This document shows, piece after piece, positions 44,060-56,279 of a stretch of DNA of 64,000 nt. The position numbers and the translations under genes were made by a program. The notes beneath the pieces were generated by a model, which was given only the letters and a program-made list of their open reading frames with translations, searched no databases and was not told where the DNA came from. The DNA comes from Circinella umbellata. Taxonomy: Eukaryota; Mucoromycota; Mucoromycetes; Mucorales; Lichtheimiaceae. The DNA is taken from contig JAIWNF010000039.1 of the NCBI GenBank assembly GCA_025093555.1, forward strand, positions 186,001-250,000, given 5' to 3'. The stretch's first letter is position 1. Each line of letters begins with the position of its first letter.

Positions 44060-47000
44060 CTAGGAATCATTTTCAAGTGTATTTACCTGGAAATACTTTT
44101 TAAATGCTCTGTTGTCGCATTGTTGTAGCGCTTGGCAATAAGTTTGAGCTGTTTCAGGGGGGCATTGCATTGATGGCAAGAATACATTATTCATATACTC
44201 TAAAAATTCATTGCCATGTTTGATATATAATGTCTTTTGAATATTTGTCATTTCACCAAATACCTAATAAGTCATATATATATTTAAATATGATGTTATT
44301 CGTTAAGTTTATCGGTTATATTTATCCAGTCGTAATATCTATATATTCTAAATAACCCCATATACTTACAAGCGTAGATTGACCATCTGCTACATTGAAT
44401 GATGCATGCATAGGTACGGTGAATGTAGCAGGAACAAGTTCATTGTATACAAATTGACTGAATCCAGTAATTCCTTCACCGGCGCCCCAGGTGTTAACCA
44501 TCTTCATGAATACTGCAAAGGCCATTTTTTGAGTTGCGGGATCATCATTGTTCTTGGCAAAATGTAAAATAGTTTGAAGAATAGTGCTAAGGTGTTCAAC
44601 GTTGCGCTCACTGACAAACACGCCTTGAAGATCTGCATTGAATAAGCTTAGAATAAAATTGAGATATGCTTTACGAAGATCAATCAAAACCAACGCTTCA
44701 TCCGTGCCACTTGGTGAGGTATTAAGGAAATCAAAGACACGTTTTACTAATGGCAAGAGAAGTTCATCTATAATATTTAAAATCATGGGCTATATATATA
44801 GTTTAAGAGTACGTTAGTTATTCTTGTATGTACTATACACAAGTATATCGCTTCCGAGCCTCATTCTTTGTGTTTTTTTTTTACCTTAAACTTAAATGAA
44901 ATCATTCCAATGAATGGAAGGAAATCGACAAGTTCAGATATTTGACATTCTGTCAATAGTCCGGTGATAAATGCTGGAAGCAAGGGAAGTAGTTCAGCAC
45001 CAATACAATTGATAAGTCGAGCAAAGGAAAATCGAGCAGCATCGCGAATTGTTTCGAATTGATTATAGCCTTGCAATACGTTCAAAATGATCTCAGTAGC
45101 TTGCTTAAATACAACACCCCAAGGTTGTGCACATCCACTTTCTTTGGGAACCGCGGGGAAGCCTATTATCAGATAGATCATTATATTAGTTCATGACTTA
45201 GCTATCTCTCAGTCCAGCTAAACATCCAAATGATATATATATATTACCTTTTGCAACACTACCGATCGCAGTAACATAATGATGTAATTGAATTAAGAAA
45301 AGTTCATCATCAGGATTATAACCGCGTTCCATATATTTACGAATCCCATCCACCAATGGCTCAAGAACAATTTTAAGATATTCTGTTTGTTTCATTACAT
45401 CCATATTTTCCAAAGAAATTAACATGCCCACAGTCTCAAATAAATATAATTGGCTATCAAACATAGAAGCTGCAGGAATAGGCATACCATCGGCTGTATT
45501 AGACTCAACAGGTGGTTCAGCTTGGACAGTCAAAAGGTCACCCATTGAATTCAAAATTGTATCCACATATTGACCCATTTGAGTTTTCAAACTTTTAACA
45601 AAACGATGGAAGAGATACCAACATCTTGATCTAATTTGTTGTAATGGATGATGAAGACCACGTGTATCAACAAAGGCTTCTAATACTTGTGGGAGATGAT
45701 CAGGTCTATGTTCAAAAAATTGATAGTATCGTGCAATATCTTCAAAGTATTGTAAAGCAGCGGACGGATGTGGATAGGCAGAAATATCTATTTATCGTTT
45801 TTTATGTGTTATAAGAAAATAATAGTTGAGAGGCCGGTAATACTAGTATTAGAAGAAATAGTAATAATATAATAGATACTAGATATATATATATATATAT
45901 ATAACTTACTTGAGGTAACAAGCTCTGATACCATTTCACCCAATGGAGCAAGTACATTAGGATCATTAGGGTTAACAAACTGCATAGCCCCTTTTGGAAG
46001 GGCTTCACCATACGTAAATAATACATGGAGGCACAACTCCACGGTTCGCCAATCCAAATTATTTCCAGCCTTATATTTTTGTAATGTATCCATGACAACA
46101 GAATGGACATAATTGACATAAAGTTCTTCATTAATTGTTGCAATATGATCAGCAAAGATTTTTAAGTTCTAATTTTGAACAAACGAAACAAAAATGTTGT
46201 CAGTCAGTCACCCCAAGGATAAAATAAAGTTATCTCCGCATCATGCTTTAATTTCTTAATGATTTTTTTTTACCTTTCGAAGTTCAACGAAAAGAGCTTC
46301 TTCTTCTGGTTCGTCTTCTTCATTACCCCAATCTGTTTCATCATCATATTTCATTTTTCGAATAATCACTTCCAATAATCGACCAAGAAATTCTTGTTGA
46401 GATTGAGAAAACGGTTGCATTGCACGTTTTTGTTTCTTAAACTATAAAATGTATGGTCAAAGAGTTAGTTTTTTTTGTTGTATTTTTCCTATTTAAATAT
46501 CCTTATTATATTTTTCTATACTTACAATAGTTAACATATCATTTACAAAAGCAAACACAGCAGTAGAAGTATCATCATATTCATCACCTAAAAATTCAAG
46601 AAGGAATGGAATTGCTTGTTCGATCAAAGCATAGGTGGCAGCTATATAGAAAAAAATCGATACCCCGCCGCCTTTTTTTAAGTATGCTGTTTTTTGTTTT
46701 GTTTTAAAACTACAACTTCTATAAGCAACCAAAAACCTCATTATTTACCTTTTCCTTCGGCTTGTACTGAGTTTTCCATATAAATTTTACATAATTCAAT
46801 ACCGAGTACGTTTGTTAATCGAGCGAGGTTCTCGACAAACTCCGGATCAGACTATGATAACAAAATAACACGATAATTAAATTCATAATCTTTTTTTTTC
46901 TTTACATGTTTATATATACTTTAAATCCTCAGCTTTTCAAATTCAAGATCAAAACACTTACTCTTTCCAATCGACCCATTGTGTCTGTCAAACCAAGCAT

Positions 47001-48321
47001 TTGAATCATTTGTAATTTATCCAAAGGTTGCATTCCTTTGCTGACCACCTATTATTAAAATCATTATCGTTAAGTATTACATCATGGGTATCATATATGT
47101 TATCATTATTTCCTTCCATTCAAAAAATAAACTCACGTCAGCCAAGCATTCAGCAGCTGCCATACGTAAATTAATATCATTCAATAATTCATACAATGCA
47201 CTCATGACTTGATCATTCATCACAAGAGAAATATCCATCCAAGAAACATAGGCACCGATATTCTTTAACGCCAGTTGACCAATGGTTGAATTCTTTGTTC
47301 GAAACTCTTGCAATAATTCAAACCAAAATGAAGCCAAAAGTTGAATATCACCTAATCGCATATTATCCTTAATGGCTGTATTACGAACAACTTCTTCTCG
47401 ATTACGTGGAATGTCAAGACGAGCAACTTCTTCATCGATACTCAAACAAAGACGAAGAAAAAAATCAGCAGCTTTTTCATGACTGGATGATCCATTAGGT
47501 GTTTGTACTAATTCCATAATATCTTTGAAAAATGTAGGCCACGTATTTGGGTATACATGTGCAAATAAAAGTGTCAATGATTGTGCTGCCTTGTTACGAA
47601 TAACTATAACAATAATGAAAACATATTTGTGAGTGTTCATAATTCATTTAAAATTATTGTTCTGGGCGATACATATTAAAATAACTATAATTACAATTTT
47701 CCTCAGAAGCACTATCGGTGTTGTCAACGAATTCACGTCGAAGATATTCCATCATTGTTTGTCTAATGTACTCTACAGCATTGCTATCCAATGTATCATA
47801 TCTACGTAATATATTTATATCCATGTCAATACTTACTATTAATTATCTTATTATCCAATAATAATTTACTTACCGATTTTGAAGTGTATTTTCCAAAACT
47901 TGCAATGCAAAGAAACGAGCTTCTGCAACACTATTGTCTTATTTAATAATCTCGAAAAAAAAGCAAAATATAGAAAAAAAGCTTCTATATAGTCCTTCCT
48001 TCCTTCCTTCTTTCCCTTTCTCGTAGCAGCAAATAAAATAAACTTACGCTTTAGGTTGTTTCATAAATAATTGGAGGCATAGTTGCCAGCCGTCGGCCGC
48101 GTTTTTCACTTGTTCACAGTATGCATTTGCCTTAAATTTAAAAAGAATGGTAATCGTGTTTTCAGATCCAGTTAATCATCTCGTCTTCCATCAAATCTAA
48201 CGTGATTATAAACGCGTACGAAAAAAAAAGTTTTTTTCTTCTTATTATTTACCTGTGCTTTAAGAGTTGGATCCACTTGTGGTCCTAATGCGTAAATGAC
48301 AGCTTGTTCTATTTGATCCAT
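44060..48321 (-). CDS. exportin-T (tRNA nuclear export receptor), 985 aa
   Basis: Fourteen exons, all in phase: 48321-48253, 48130-48048, 47930-47874, 47801-47695, 47603-47137, 47048-46962, 46851-46749, 46641-46526, 46441-46274, 46168-45910, 45787-45248, 45162-44885, 44789-44370, 44263-44060. Exportin-T carries mature tRNA out of the nucleus with Ran-GTP. Diagnostic blocks: FIRNKAAQSLTLLFAHVYP (Xpo1-type N-terminal region), EEVVRNTAIKDNMR, GAYVSWMDISLVMND, AMQPFSQSQQEFLGRLLEV, MKYDDETDW, RSRCWYLFHRFVKSLKTQM, MAFAVFMKMVNTWGAGEGI, and the tail QALQQCDNRAFKKYFQV. It is an alpha-helical HEAT-type solenoid of normal family length. Start ATG at 48321 gives MDQIEQAVIYALGPQ. Intron 1 region and its promoter face the Sec1 gene. 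Confidence 0.93.
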
Positions 48322-49430
48322 AAGTGGGTTATTGTTATTGTCGTATATTATTATTAATGTTTGGTTGTTCTTTTTATGCTAATAAAAACGTGGATGAGGA
48401 GAAACTTGAGAAGGAAGGAATGGGTGAAAAAGAGACAAGTTTTTCTTTTCTTGAAATATTTTTATGCAAGAATAAAAAGTGACAGGGGAAAATGGAACCG
48501 ATCGAGAAAACAAGAGAAAAAATAGTTTTATCGGATCTGATTATTATTTTCTTTAGTTTTCTTTTATCTTCTTATTAATTACGTTCTATTTTTTTTTTTT
48601 TTTTTTTTTTTTTTGGTTGGCAACTAAAAATACAAATCCAAACACGAAAAAAATGAAATTGAGTTTTTGTTGATGGCGTAATAAAAAGAAGTTATTGAAG
48701 TTCTTTTAGTCGAGTATTTTTAGTCAGTTGGCGTCGAGTTGTATTTTTCTCCTCTTTTGTTGAAAAAAAAAAAAGAAAGCTGGTTTTTTTTCTTGGGTAT
48801 ACCTAAAAGCCTGAAATAAAAAAAAAATTGAAGATTTGCTTATTTTATCCCGACCTTTAACTAAATACCCCTCTTTTTTCAGCTTCTTCGACGATTTCTT
48901 TATATACATATACACTTAATTTTTTTCTAGCTCATAATGACTCATGAACATCCTTTTTTAATAGAGTAACTGCGCATGTTCTTAACAGTTCTTTCATATG
49001 ATCTATGAGTTGGGAAAAATTGCTCATCACAATACAAACCGCAGTTTTATCATGGTGATAGGTTGAGCCACGATCTTCTCCGCAATGATTTATTATTAAC
49101 TATTCTCCCCTTCTAGAACTCCCTTTATATTCGTTCCGTAGATAAACAAGTTACTACATAGTAAGAAGCAGTAAGGATCAAATAATGCGTCAATCAATTA
49201 AATATACGAGACTTGTCAAATTTTTTGTTGTTACCACTCTTTTGCATAATGATATTTCATTTATTTTCTTGGTTTTCTGATCCAGACCGGCCTCATAATA
49301 AAATATTAACGGATGCTTTGCGGCAGTTTCCGACACACATATAATATGGCAGGCGCAGGAAGGAGTTTCTTTTTTTTTTTTTTGCGTCCCTTTCACCCAA
49401 CTTTTTTCTTTCTTTGTTCAACATATAAAA
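48322..49430. promoter_or_regulatory. divergent promoter region between exportin-T and Sec1
   Basis: 1.1 kb between two start codons pointing away from each other. Contains a T-run of about 24 at 48591-48614, further T- and A-runs at 48760-48830 and a T-run at 49369-49384 close to the Sec1 start; such poly(dA:dT) tracts often exclude nucleosomes. No gene is supported here. Confidence 0.5.
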
Positions 49431-50684
49431 ATGACTTCCAAGGTGACTATAAGAAATGGTGTCGACCAAATATTAAGAACACGTATGTTAAGTCTATCTT
49501 ATCATCTCTCACTCTATCTATTTTAATACTTAACCGAGATTTATGTTATTAGGATTCTTGGACATCATCAAATCCGTTCAGCCGGCTGGACGTTGGAAAT
49601 TAGTCGTTGTTGATAGTTTATCCTTGAAAATCTTGAATTCAGCATGTAAAATGTATGATATTTTAGAAGAGAATGTATGTTTAGTTTTCTTCCTGTTCAG
49701 CTCGTGTATTATATAAAAAACCGTGTTTGTTTGTTAATAAAAAAGTCGTATTAACTTACTATTGTTGTTACTAGGTTACTGGCAAGTTATCGTTCTATAT
49801 TCTAACATGTTTTAGGGAAAATATAGCCATTTTAGATTATACTAATAGTGCTAGAACCAATATATATATATAACAACTAATAACATTTTTTTTGAAAAAT
49901 TAAACAGTGGTGGAAAATATCGAGAAAGCAAGACAACCTTATCCAAGTGTTGAAGCTGTTTATATTTTGACCCCGTGCGAAGATTCTTGTAGACGATTGG
50001 TAGATGATTTGGCTCGTAGTAATGGTCCAATGTATGCTGCAGCTCATGTTTTCTTTATCCAAGGTGAGTAACGGTATTATCAAGTATAGAAAAGAAAGAA
50101 AAACTGATGTAGGCTTACTTACTATGTAATTATAGGTTTGGAGACAACTCTTTTAAAAGATCTTTCCCGACGATTGAAAGAAGCTAAAGTGCAAGATCTT
50201 GTCAAAAGTTTAAAAGACATGTACATGGATTTTATTGGTATGTTTGGGAAATGATAGTAAACTAGAGTTGTATACAAAGACAAAAATAGAAAAATGTCAA
50301 GAGAAACTAACAAATTCCTATGTAAAACTATAATGCTATTATAATTATTATCACATAGTACGAGAGCCAGCTGTATTCGCATTAGATGATCCACAAAAGT
50401 TTTTCACATTATTTAGCAATCAAGATACAAGTGAAGATTGGACTAGTTCCGCAAGTAAAATTAGTGGTGATTTAGATGATATTGCAAAGCAACTATTATG
50501 TGTTTGTGTATCATTGGGAGAAAACCCACATATTCGATATCATCGTCCTTTAGATGTTCCTGGAGCTGTCAATCGAAATATTCCATGGCATTTAGCAAAA
50601 GCTTTACAAAGTCAACTGGATGAATTTTGTAAAATTAATCCTAGTTTTCCGGTAATTTTCTTCATATTTCTATGGATGGTCATA

Positions 50685-50753
<69 letters not shown>

Positions 50754-52825
50754 CGTGTGTATGCGTGTCAGGAGTAACTACCTTTAGACAAAACTGAAAA
50801 CTGATTATTACTATTATTATTTAGCCACCAAGAGATCCTCCTATGCAACGGGGTACCATTATATTATTGGATCGTACCATTGATCCAGTATCTCCAATTT
50901 TACACGAATTTACTTATCAAGCCATGGTAGCTGATTTATTGCCTGTGGAAGAAACACCTAGTGGTTTAAAATATAGCTATGAATACACACAAGAAGATGG
51001 TACCACGAAAGACCAAGAAACTCAATTAACTGATCAAGATACAGTTTATACCTCCATTCGTCATATGCATATTGCTGTTACGACAGAACAACTTATCGAT
51101 GATTTTAATAAATTCATGGCAGAAAATGATGGTGGTTCCGGAGGGTTTGTTTACAAAATTATATTTTTACTTCAGTTTACTTTAACGGTGTGCCATAATT
51201 CTTACTTATTGTGGCCTCTTTTCTTTTCTTCTTTTTTATTAGCCATGCATCTGTAAAGAGTTTAAATGATATGAAGAATATGATTGCAAACTTGCCACAA
51301 TTCCAAGAAATGAAAACAAAGGTATGTATAATTAATTAGGTGATATACAAAACAAAACAAAAAGCTCATTTATGGATATAATGTAGTTTTCAGCCCATAT
51401 GACCATTGCAAGTGACTGTATGACAGAATTCCGTGAACAGACTTTGGAAGCTATTGGTCTTCTTGAACAGGTAATATAATATGTAAATAAATATGTAATA
51501 CTGTTTCTTTAGGTTTAATATTATTGGGCTAGTAACTAAAACTGTTGATAAATATACATGTGTTTGTAAATAGAATATGGCATGTGGCGAAACGCCTGAC
51601 AAAACTGTTCCAAAACACTTAGTGGATGATTTATTACCAATTCTAGATGATCCATATACAACGTAAGTACAAAATAATAATAAAGATAATAATAATAACA
51701 ACGTATCGTAAGAAAAGGTGGAATATTGTATTACTGCATATACGTATACTAAAAAAACGCTTGATAATTACATATATAGTGCCACCACTAAAGCACGTTT
51801 AATTATGCTATGGTTTGCTACTTGTGATCAAGTGGATCCCGAACAACTTGAATTATTATTAGCACATGCGCGACTTGATAAACAGCATAAGGATGCCATT
51901 GATAATATGTCTTATTTGGGTGTTCAATTATCGAAATCGGCTAGTAAGCAAGGTGAAAAATCATCTCGATGGCATAGAAAGAAACGAGAAAGCGTTGCTG
52001 TCACTCAACAAGATGATGTTCCTTTTGACTTATCACGCTATGTCCCTGTTGTCAAGCGTGTAGCTGAGGTATATATAATATTGTGGGAATAGATATGGGT
52101 TATTTCCGAGTAGTTTATACATGACAAATATCAATTTACAATTACTATTATATATTGTTTATTAGGGTCATATCAAGGAAACTATCGATCAAAGTCTGTT
52201 CCCCTTCCTACGAGTAGCCAGACCTGAAGATTTACGACGTGATTCTTCACACTCACCAAAAGAAGGGTTACAATTACGTGTATACAAAACACAATGGCAT
52301 AAAAAATCTACTACAAAAAATGTATGTTTGTTTTCTTTATTATTATTAGCATTGATGTGTGATTTACCCATATACCAATATTTCAATCTTAATTTTAAAT
52401 CCGATATAATTTTATTATTATTAGGCTGCCCCAAAACCACCTTCTGGCCCACCTGTCATCATTTTTATTGCTGGTGGTATGACATATTCTGAGATGAGAT
52501 CAGCTTATGAACTCGCTCAAACTCATGATCGCGACGTATATATTGGTAAGGATTAACAAATAAGAAAAGTGGGGAAGAGGACTGTTATATAGATCACAAA
52601 AAAAAATTAACATTTTCATTGATCTTTATTTTTAAAGGTTCTACACATATTATTACACCTGATGGTTTTGTCGATGCACTTAGTAATCTTAACAAACCTC
52701 CTACTGCTCCTGAACCTGTGGTTCCTCCATATACATCCAGTATTCATCATTTGTCTCCACCTTCTTCTAGAACTGCACCAGCATCGCCCGTGCCTTCTCG
52801 ATCATCTAAAAATTCAAAGAAATAA
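49431..52825 (+). CDS. Sec1/Munc18 family protein, 685 aa
   Basis: Fourteen exons: 49431-49482, 49553-49674, 49775-49781, 49908-50063, 50136-50237, 50359-50651, 50825-51144, 51243-51321, 51387-51470, 51574-51662, 51780-52068, 52166-52321, 52425-52545, 52638-52825. SM proteins clasp syntaxin/SNARE bundles and drive vesicle fusion at the plasma membrane. Diagnostic blocks: WKLVVVDSLSLKILNSACKM, EAVYILTPCEDSCRRLVDD, RGTIILLDRTIDPVSPILHE, TYQAMVADLLP, PPVIIFIAGGMTYSEMRSAY, STHIITPDGFVDAL. The C-terminal 50 residues are Pro/Ser-rich and end in a basic NSKK. Exon 3 is only 7 nt and the intron after it uses a GC donor (see findings). Closest known types are fungal Sec1 and animal STXBP1. Confidence 0.93.
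50685..50757. repeat. (TA)n(TG)n microsatellite in a Sec1 intron
   Basis: About 16 bp of TA followed by about 50 bp of TG/GT lie in intron 6 of the Sec1 gene. The same composite repeat type is found at 9901-9956. Confidence 0.9.
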
Positions 52826-54920
52826 GTTATTATATTATATATATCTACATGCTTTCTTCTTCCCTCTTTGTCCATCTCCGTCTCCATATTCACTTCCTTA
52901 TCATCTCCTTTTATCATTCGTATACAATCAAAATACGCTCTGTTTTTTTTATATTATTTGCGTCAATGTTTATTATTATGCAAAAATAAAACAATACCTC
53001 TTTTTGTTTAAAAAAAATGAATTTGATAGGCCACAAAAAGAAATAGTAATTATTCGTACTTAGCCAGAGTTAGTTTAGATTTTTTTTTTTGCGTGGTACT
53101 AATTAGACAGAAAAAATAATGTCAATGACGACAATTTTGATCATCAGTCATGGTTCATATGTCTATATTGCTTCTAAAAACAGAAAGACACCTGCGCATG
53201 ATGATACTAAGATTATTCAAGAAATGAGGGAATAAAAATGGCTCATTTTTTTTTATCGTTACTTTACGTATTATGTATAATTTTATTGTTTTGCCCTAAT
53301 ATGTAGTACCTAATTATTTATTATGATGCAATGAATATATCGCTTTTTCTATAGCGAAAAAAAATGGTCAAAGCGCAAAAAGAAGGGATACAATCGCTTA
53401 TTCTATAACTAGAATATAGAATTTGACTTAAATAAATTCAATGTGCAGATTGCAGCAAATTCTTGATAATATGCTTATGCCAGTTCTTTATTGTTTCCGT
53501 GTATTGTCTTTCTAATAAATGCGAATATACCCAGATATATTGAGCAATAACTTGCTACACCATAATACTAGCGTAAACTCACAAAAAAAAAACTTTGATC
53601 ATGTAACATCTATGAGAAAATGTAAAATATCATAATAAACTGTTATTATTTAGTATCACGTACATACGTGCCATTAAAAAAAATAAAAAAAGAGAGATAC
53701 GTACGTAGAAAATAATTCAATGGTACGAAGAAAAGCATTTCAAGTAAAAAAGAATGACTTTTCTTCTCTCTTTTAGGACTGCGTTGTCTCAGTGCATTTT
53801 TTTTATAAATAAAATGTACGTGCTAAGAAAATAGTACCACACGAAAAAAAAAAAATAGAAAGGATCTTTTCATGTGGTTTATGATGACTTGAGTTATTAT
53901 ACTCGTACAGCGAGAATTATTACGGAAGAAACTATCCGACATGAAGCAAGGAGTTAGCCGTTATTACATTACCACAATACTGACTCCGTCACAAATAGTC
54001 GAAGAGAGTCATACCAAAAATAAAAATAAATATGTGATGATGCTATTAAAGAAATTTACACCATCTATATATGCAAACTTTCTTTTAGATCGATTTAACA
54101 TCTTGCATATTTGCTGAATTCATATGCTGGCGATCGCCGATCATAAAGCCGACACAAAAAATATTTCTTGGTTTTCCGTCCCGTTGTTTTTACCATACTA
54201 GAGTGCATGTAGAAAAAAAAACTACTGTGTTACAGTACTCTTTATTGCATAATACTAATTCTACTATGATACGCATATATTATATCAAAGATCACTATTT
54301 ACACGAAATGAGTATTTTTATTACACAGTGAGATCTAAATTGTTCGACATAAATAATTATTACTTCATCTTTGGAAATAGGGTCCGTGGTGCATAAAGAA
54401 TTTACATTTTGAGTATGTATGTTTCTTCCCAGACTCTAGTATTTATGGTTTGTGACATATTATGATGAGTGATTTTCAATATGAAGTATACGGAGAGTAC
54501 GGAATGATGATCCGAATAATGATGCTATTCGGATCTTACCTTGCAAATAGAAAAAAAAAGTGAAGAAAGATTGTTGAGCTTTTACTAACTAGTAAATCTA
54601 TGATAAAAATAAGGCTCTACGTACTATCTGATGACTTCATATTAGTAGATCAGGCTGCTACCTGTTATATATTAATGTGCTGATGTGGCTTCACAGCGAA
54701 AACTTTATATATGTTTTAGAACGTGATAGAAAAATATATGTTGTGTATGGTGGAAAAATAATAAAAAAACTGATATCCTTATTTTCTTCAGGTTTTTTGA
54801 CTCTACTGGTCAAAAGTTTTTATTATCTGTACAACCCCCACACATCTAATTACTCATTTTTCTAAAATACCGATTCATTTGACAGTATAGAAATAATATG
54901 GAGTAGAAAAACAAAAAAAA

Positions 54921-55070
54921 ATGGCTGACATGACGAATATTGACATTATACCTGACCTTGCCATGACAGCCACTACCACTACCACTACCACCATCGGAAA
55001 TGTGAAAAAGAAAAGCTTGGAAACTCATGGGAACAAGTTTTGTCCTATAAGCTCTGTCTTCTCGTTATAA
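54921..55070 (+). CDS. possible micro-gene, 49 aa
   Basis: ATG preceded by a run of A (favourable context) opens a frame MADMTNIDIIPDLAMTATT with a block of seven Thr, then IGNVKKKSLETHGNKFCPIS and stop TAA at 55068-55070. The acidic/hydrophobic start followed by a lysine cluster looks designed, but there is no homologue known to me and the ACTACC repeat could mislead. Confidence 0.3.
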   Translation: MADMTNIDIIPDLAMTATTTTTTTIGNVKKKSLETHGNKFCPISSVFSL

Positions 55071-56149
55071 AAGTGCCAAGCCCTTTGAGCTTTTTTGTTG
55101 CTATTGCTTTTTTTTTTATCTGTGCATATTTATGTGTATATATTTCTTAAACTCGTAACAGTTTTCTTAACAAATTACTTTATTATATATTACTACGCTC
55201 ATTGCTCATCATTTTATCATTATCTTCAAAGTGATTTTTTTCTGTCAAATTCGATAGAAACATGTTTAAATTATTGCATGAATGTACTACTAAATAAATT
55301 TAAACTTTTTTTTAATATCAGATATGACGATGATGAATGATGATTTCATGAACTTATTTTGGTATAACTCATCATATTTCATATATTTTATCGTCACGAG
55401 CAATTTTATGAGTATATAGGTTAATACAAAAAAAAATTGACTCTTGACATGATGGGAAAAGGAGTCCGTGCTTTTTTTTTGAACGACACTTCTCTTCTAA
55501 GATAGGACTTGTATGACAAAGATCATCTACTTTCTCTTGTCTACTATTCTTTTTATAACGGCTCTTGCTCCCCCATGCCCCCCCCCATTACACTTATATA
55601 CCACTTGATAATAGTAAACTTTGCTTTGATCTGGTGACTTAAAAAAAAAGCTAAAGAAAAAGAGAAATGAGCTTATTTTTTCTTTTGGATTAATAATAAT
55701 TCATTCCCCTTGCCGCCCCCTAATAGTATCAAAACAGAAAACAAAACAAAAAATCTGTTTTGAAAAGCGGTCCATTAAACTATTCCGGTAAAATAAAATA
55801 TAGTGTCCAAATATTTATTAGAATGTTATAAAGAAATAAAATAGTTTAAAAAAAATCATGAAACTGTTCAGTTTAGAAAGATATGTGCATGAGTGAGCGA
55901 GTGTGTGTTTGGGCAACATCATGCGGGCTGCGGTCTTTTGTTGTATCACAGCAAACGGGCAAAAAGAAAGTCATTAAAGAATGCATTTTATAGTAACAAC
56001 CTTTTATTTACATACTTGTCGTCATTTGCAGAAAAGGAAAGTTTCTTTTAGGCACACACTCGCTTTTTAGGTTAAAAAGAATAGACAGCCCGAACCAAAA
56101 AAAAAAAAAAAAAAGGAACCATCATCTCAAAACACCTTCTATATATATA

Positions 56150-56279
56150 CTTCGTTTTTTGGTACTTTTTCTTTTCACTTTCTGTTTTCTTTTTTTTCAT
56201 TTTGTTTAAGGGCTCTTCTTTTTTTTTCTTGCTTTCTTTTTTTTTTTGAAACAAACACCTCCTCTTTCTCTCTTACCAG
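56150..56279 (+). promoter_or_regulatory. CT/T-rich leader of the kinase gene
   Basis: Nearly continuous TTTTCTTTT and CTCCTCTTTCTCTC tracts up to the start codon at 56280, typical of fungal core promoters lacking a strong TATA box. Confidence 0.4.

Larger units (their letters stand above)
52826..56279. other. large intergenic region, 3.4 kb
   Basis: Apart from the small open frame at 54921 I see no gene. Contains A/T homopolymers, a C-run (55570-55587) and the CT/TTT-rich leader of the kinase gene (56150-56278). Confidence 0.5.

Noticed and set aside
45802..46155. 117-aa hydrophobic minus-strand frame
   Set aside because: Frame shadow of exportin-T exon 10 plus the TA-rich intron behind it.
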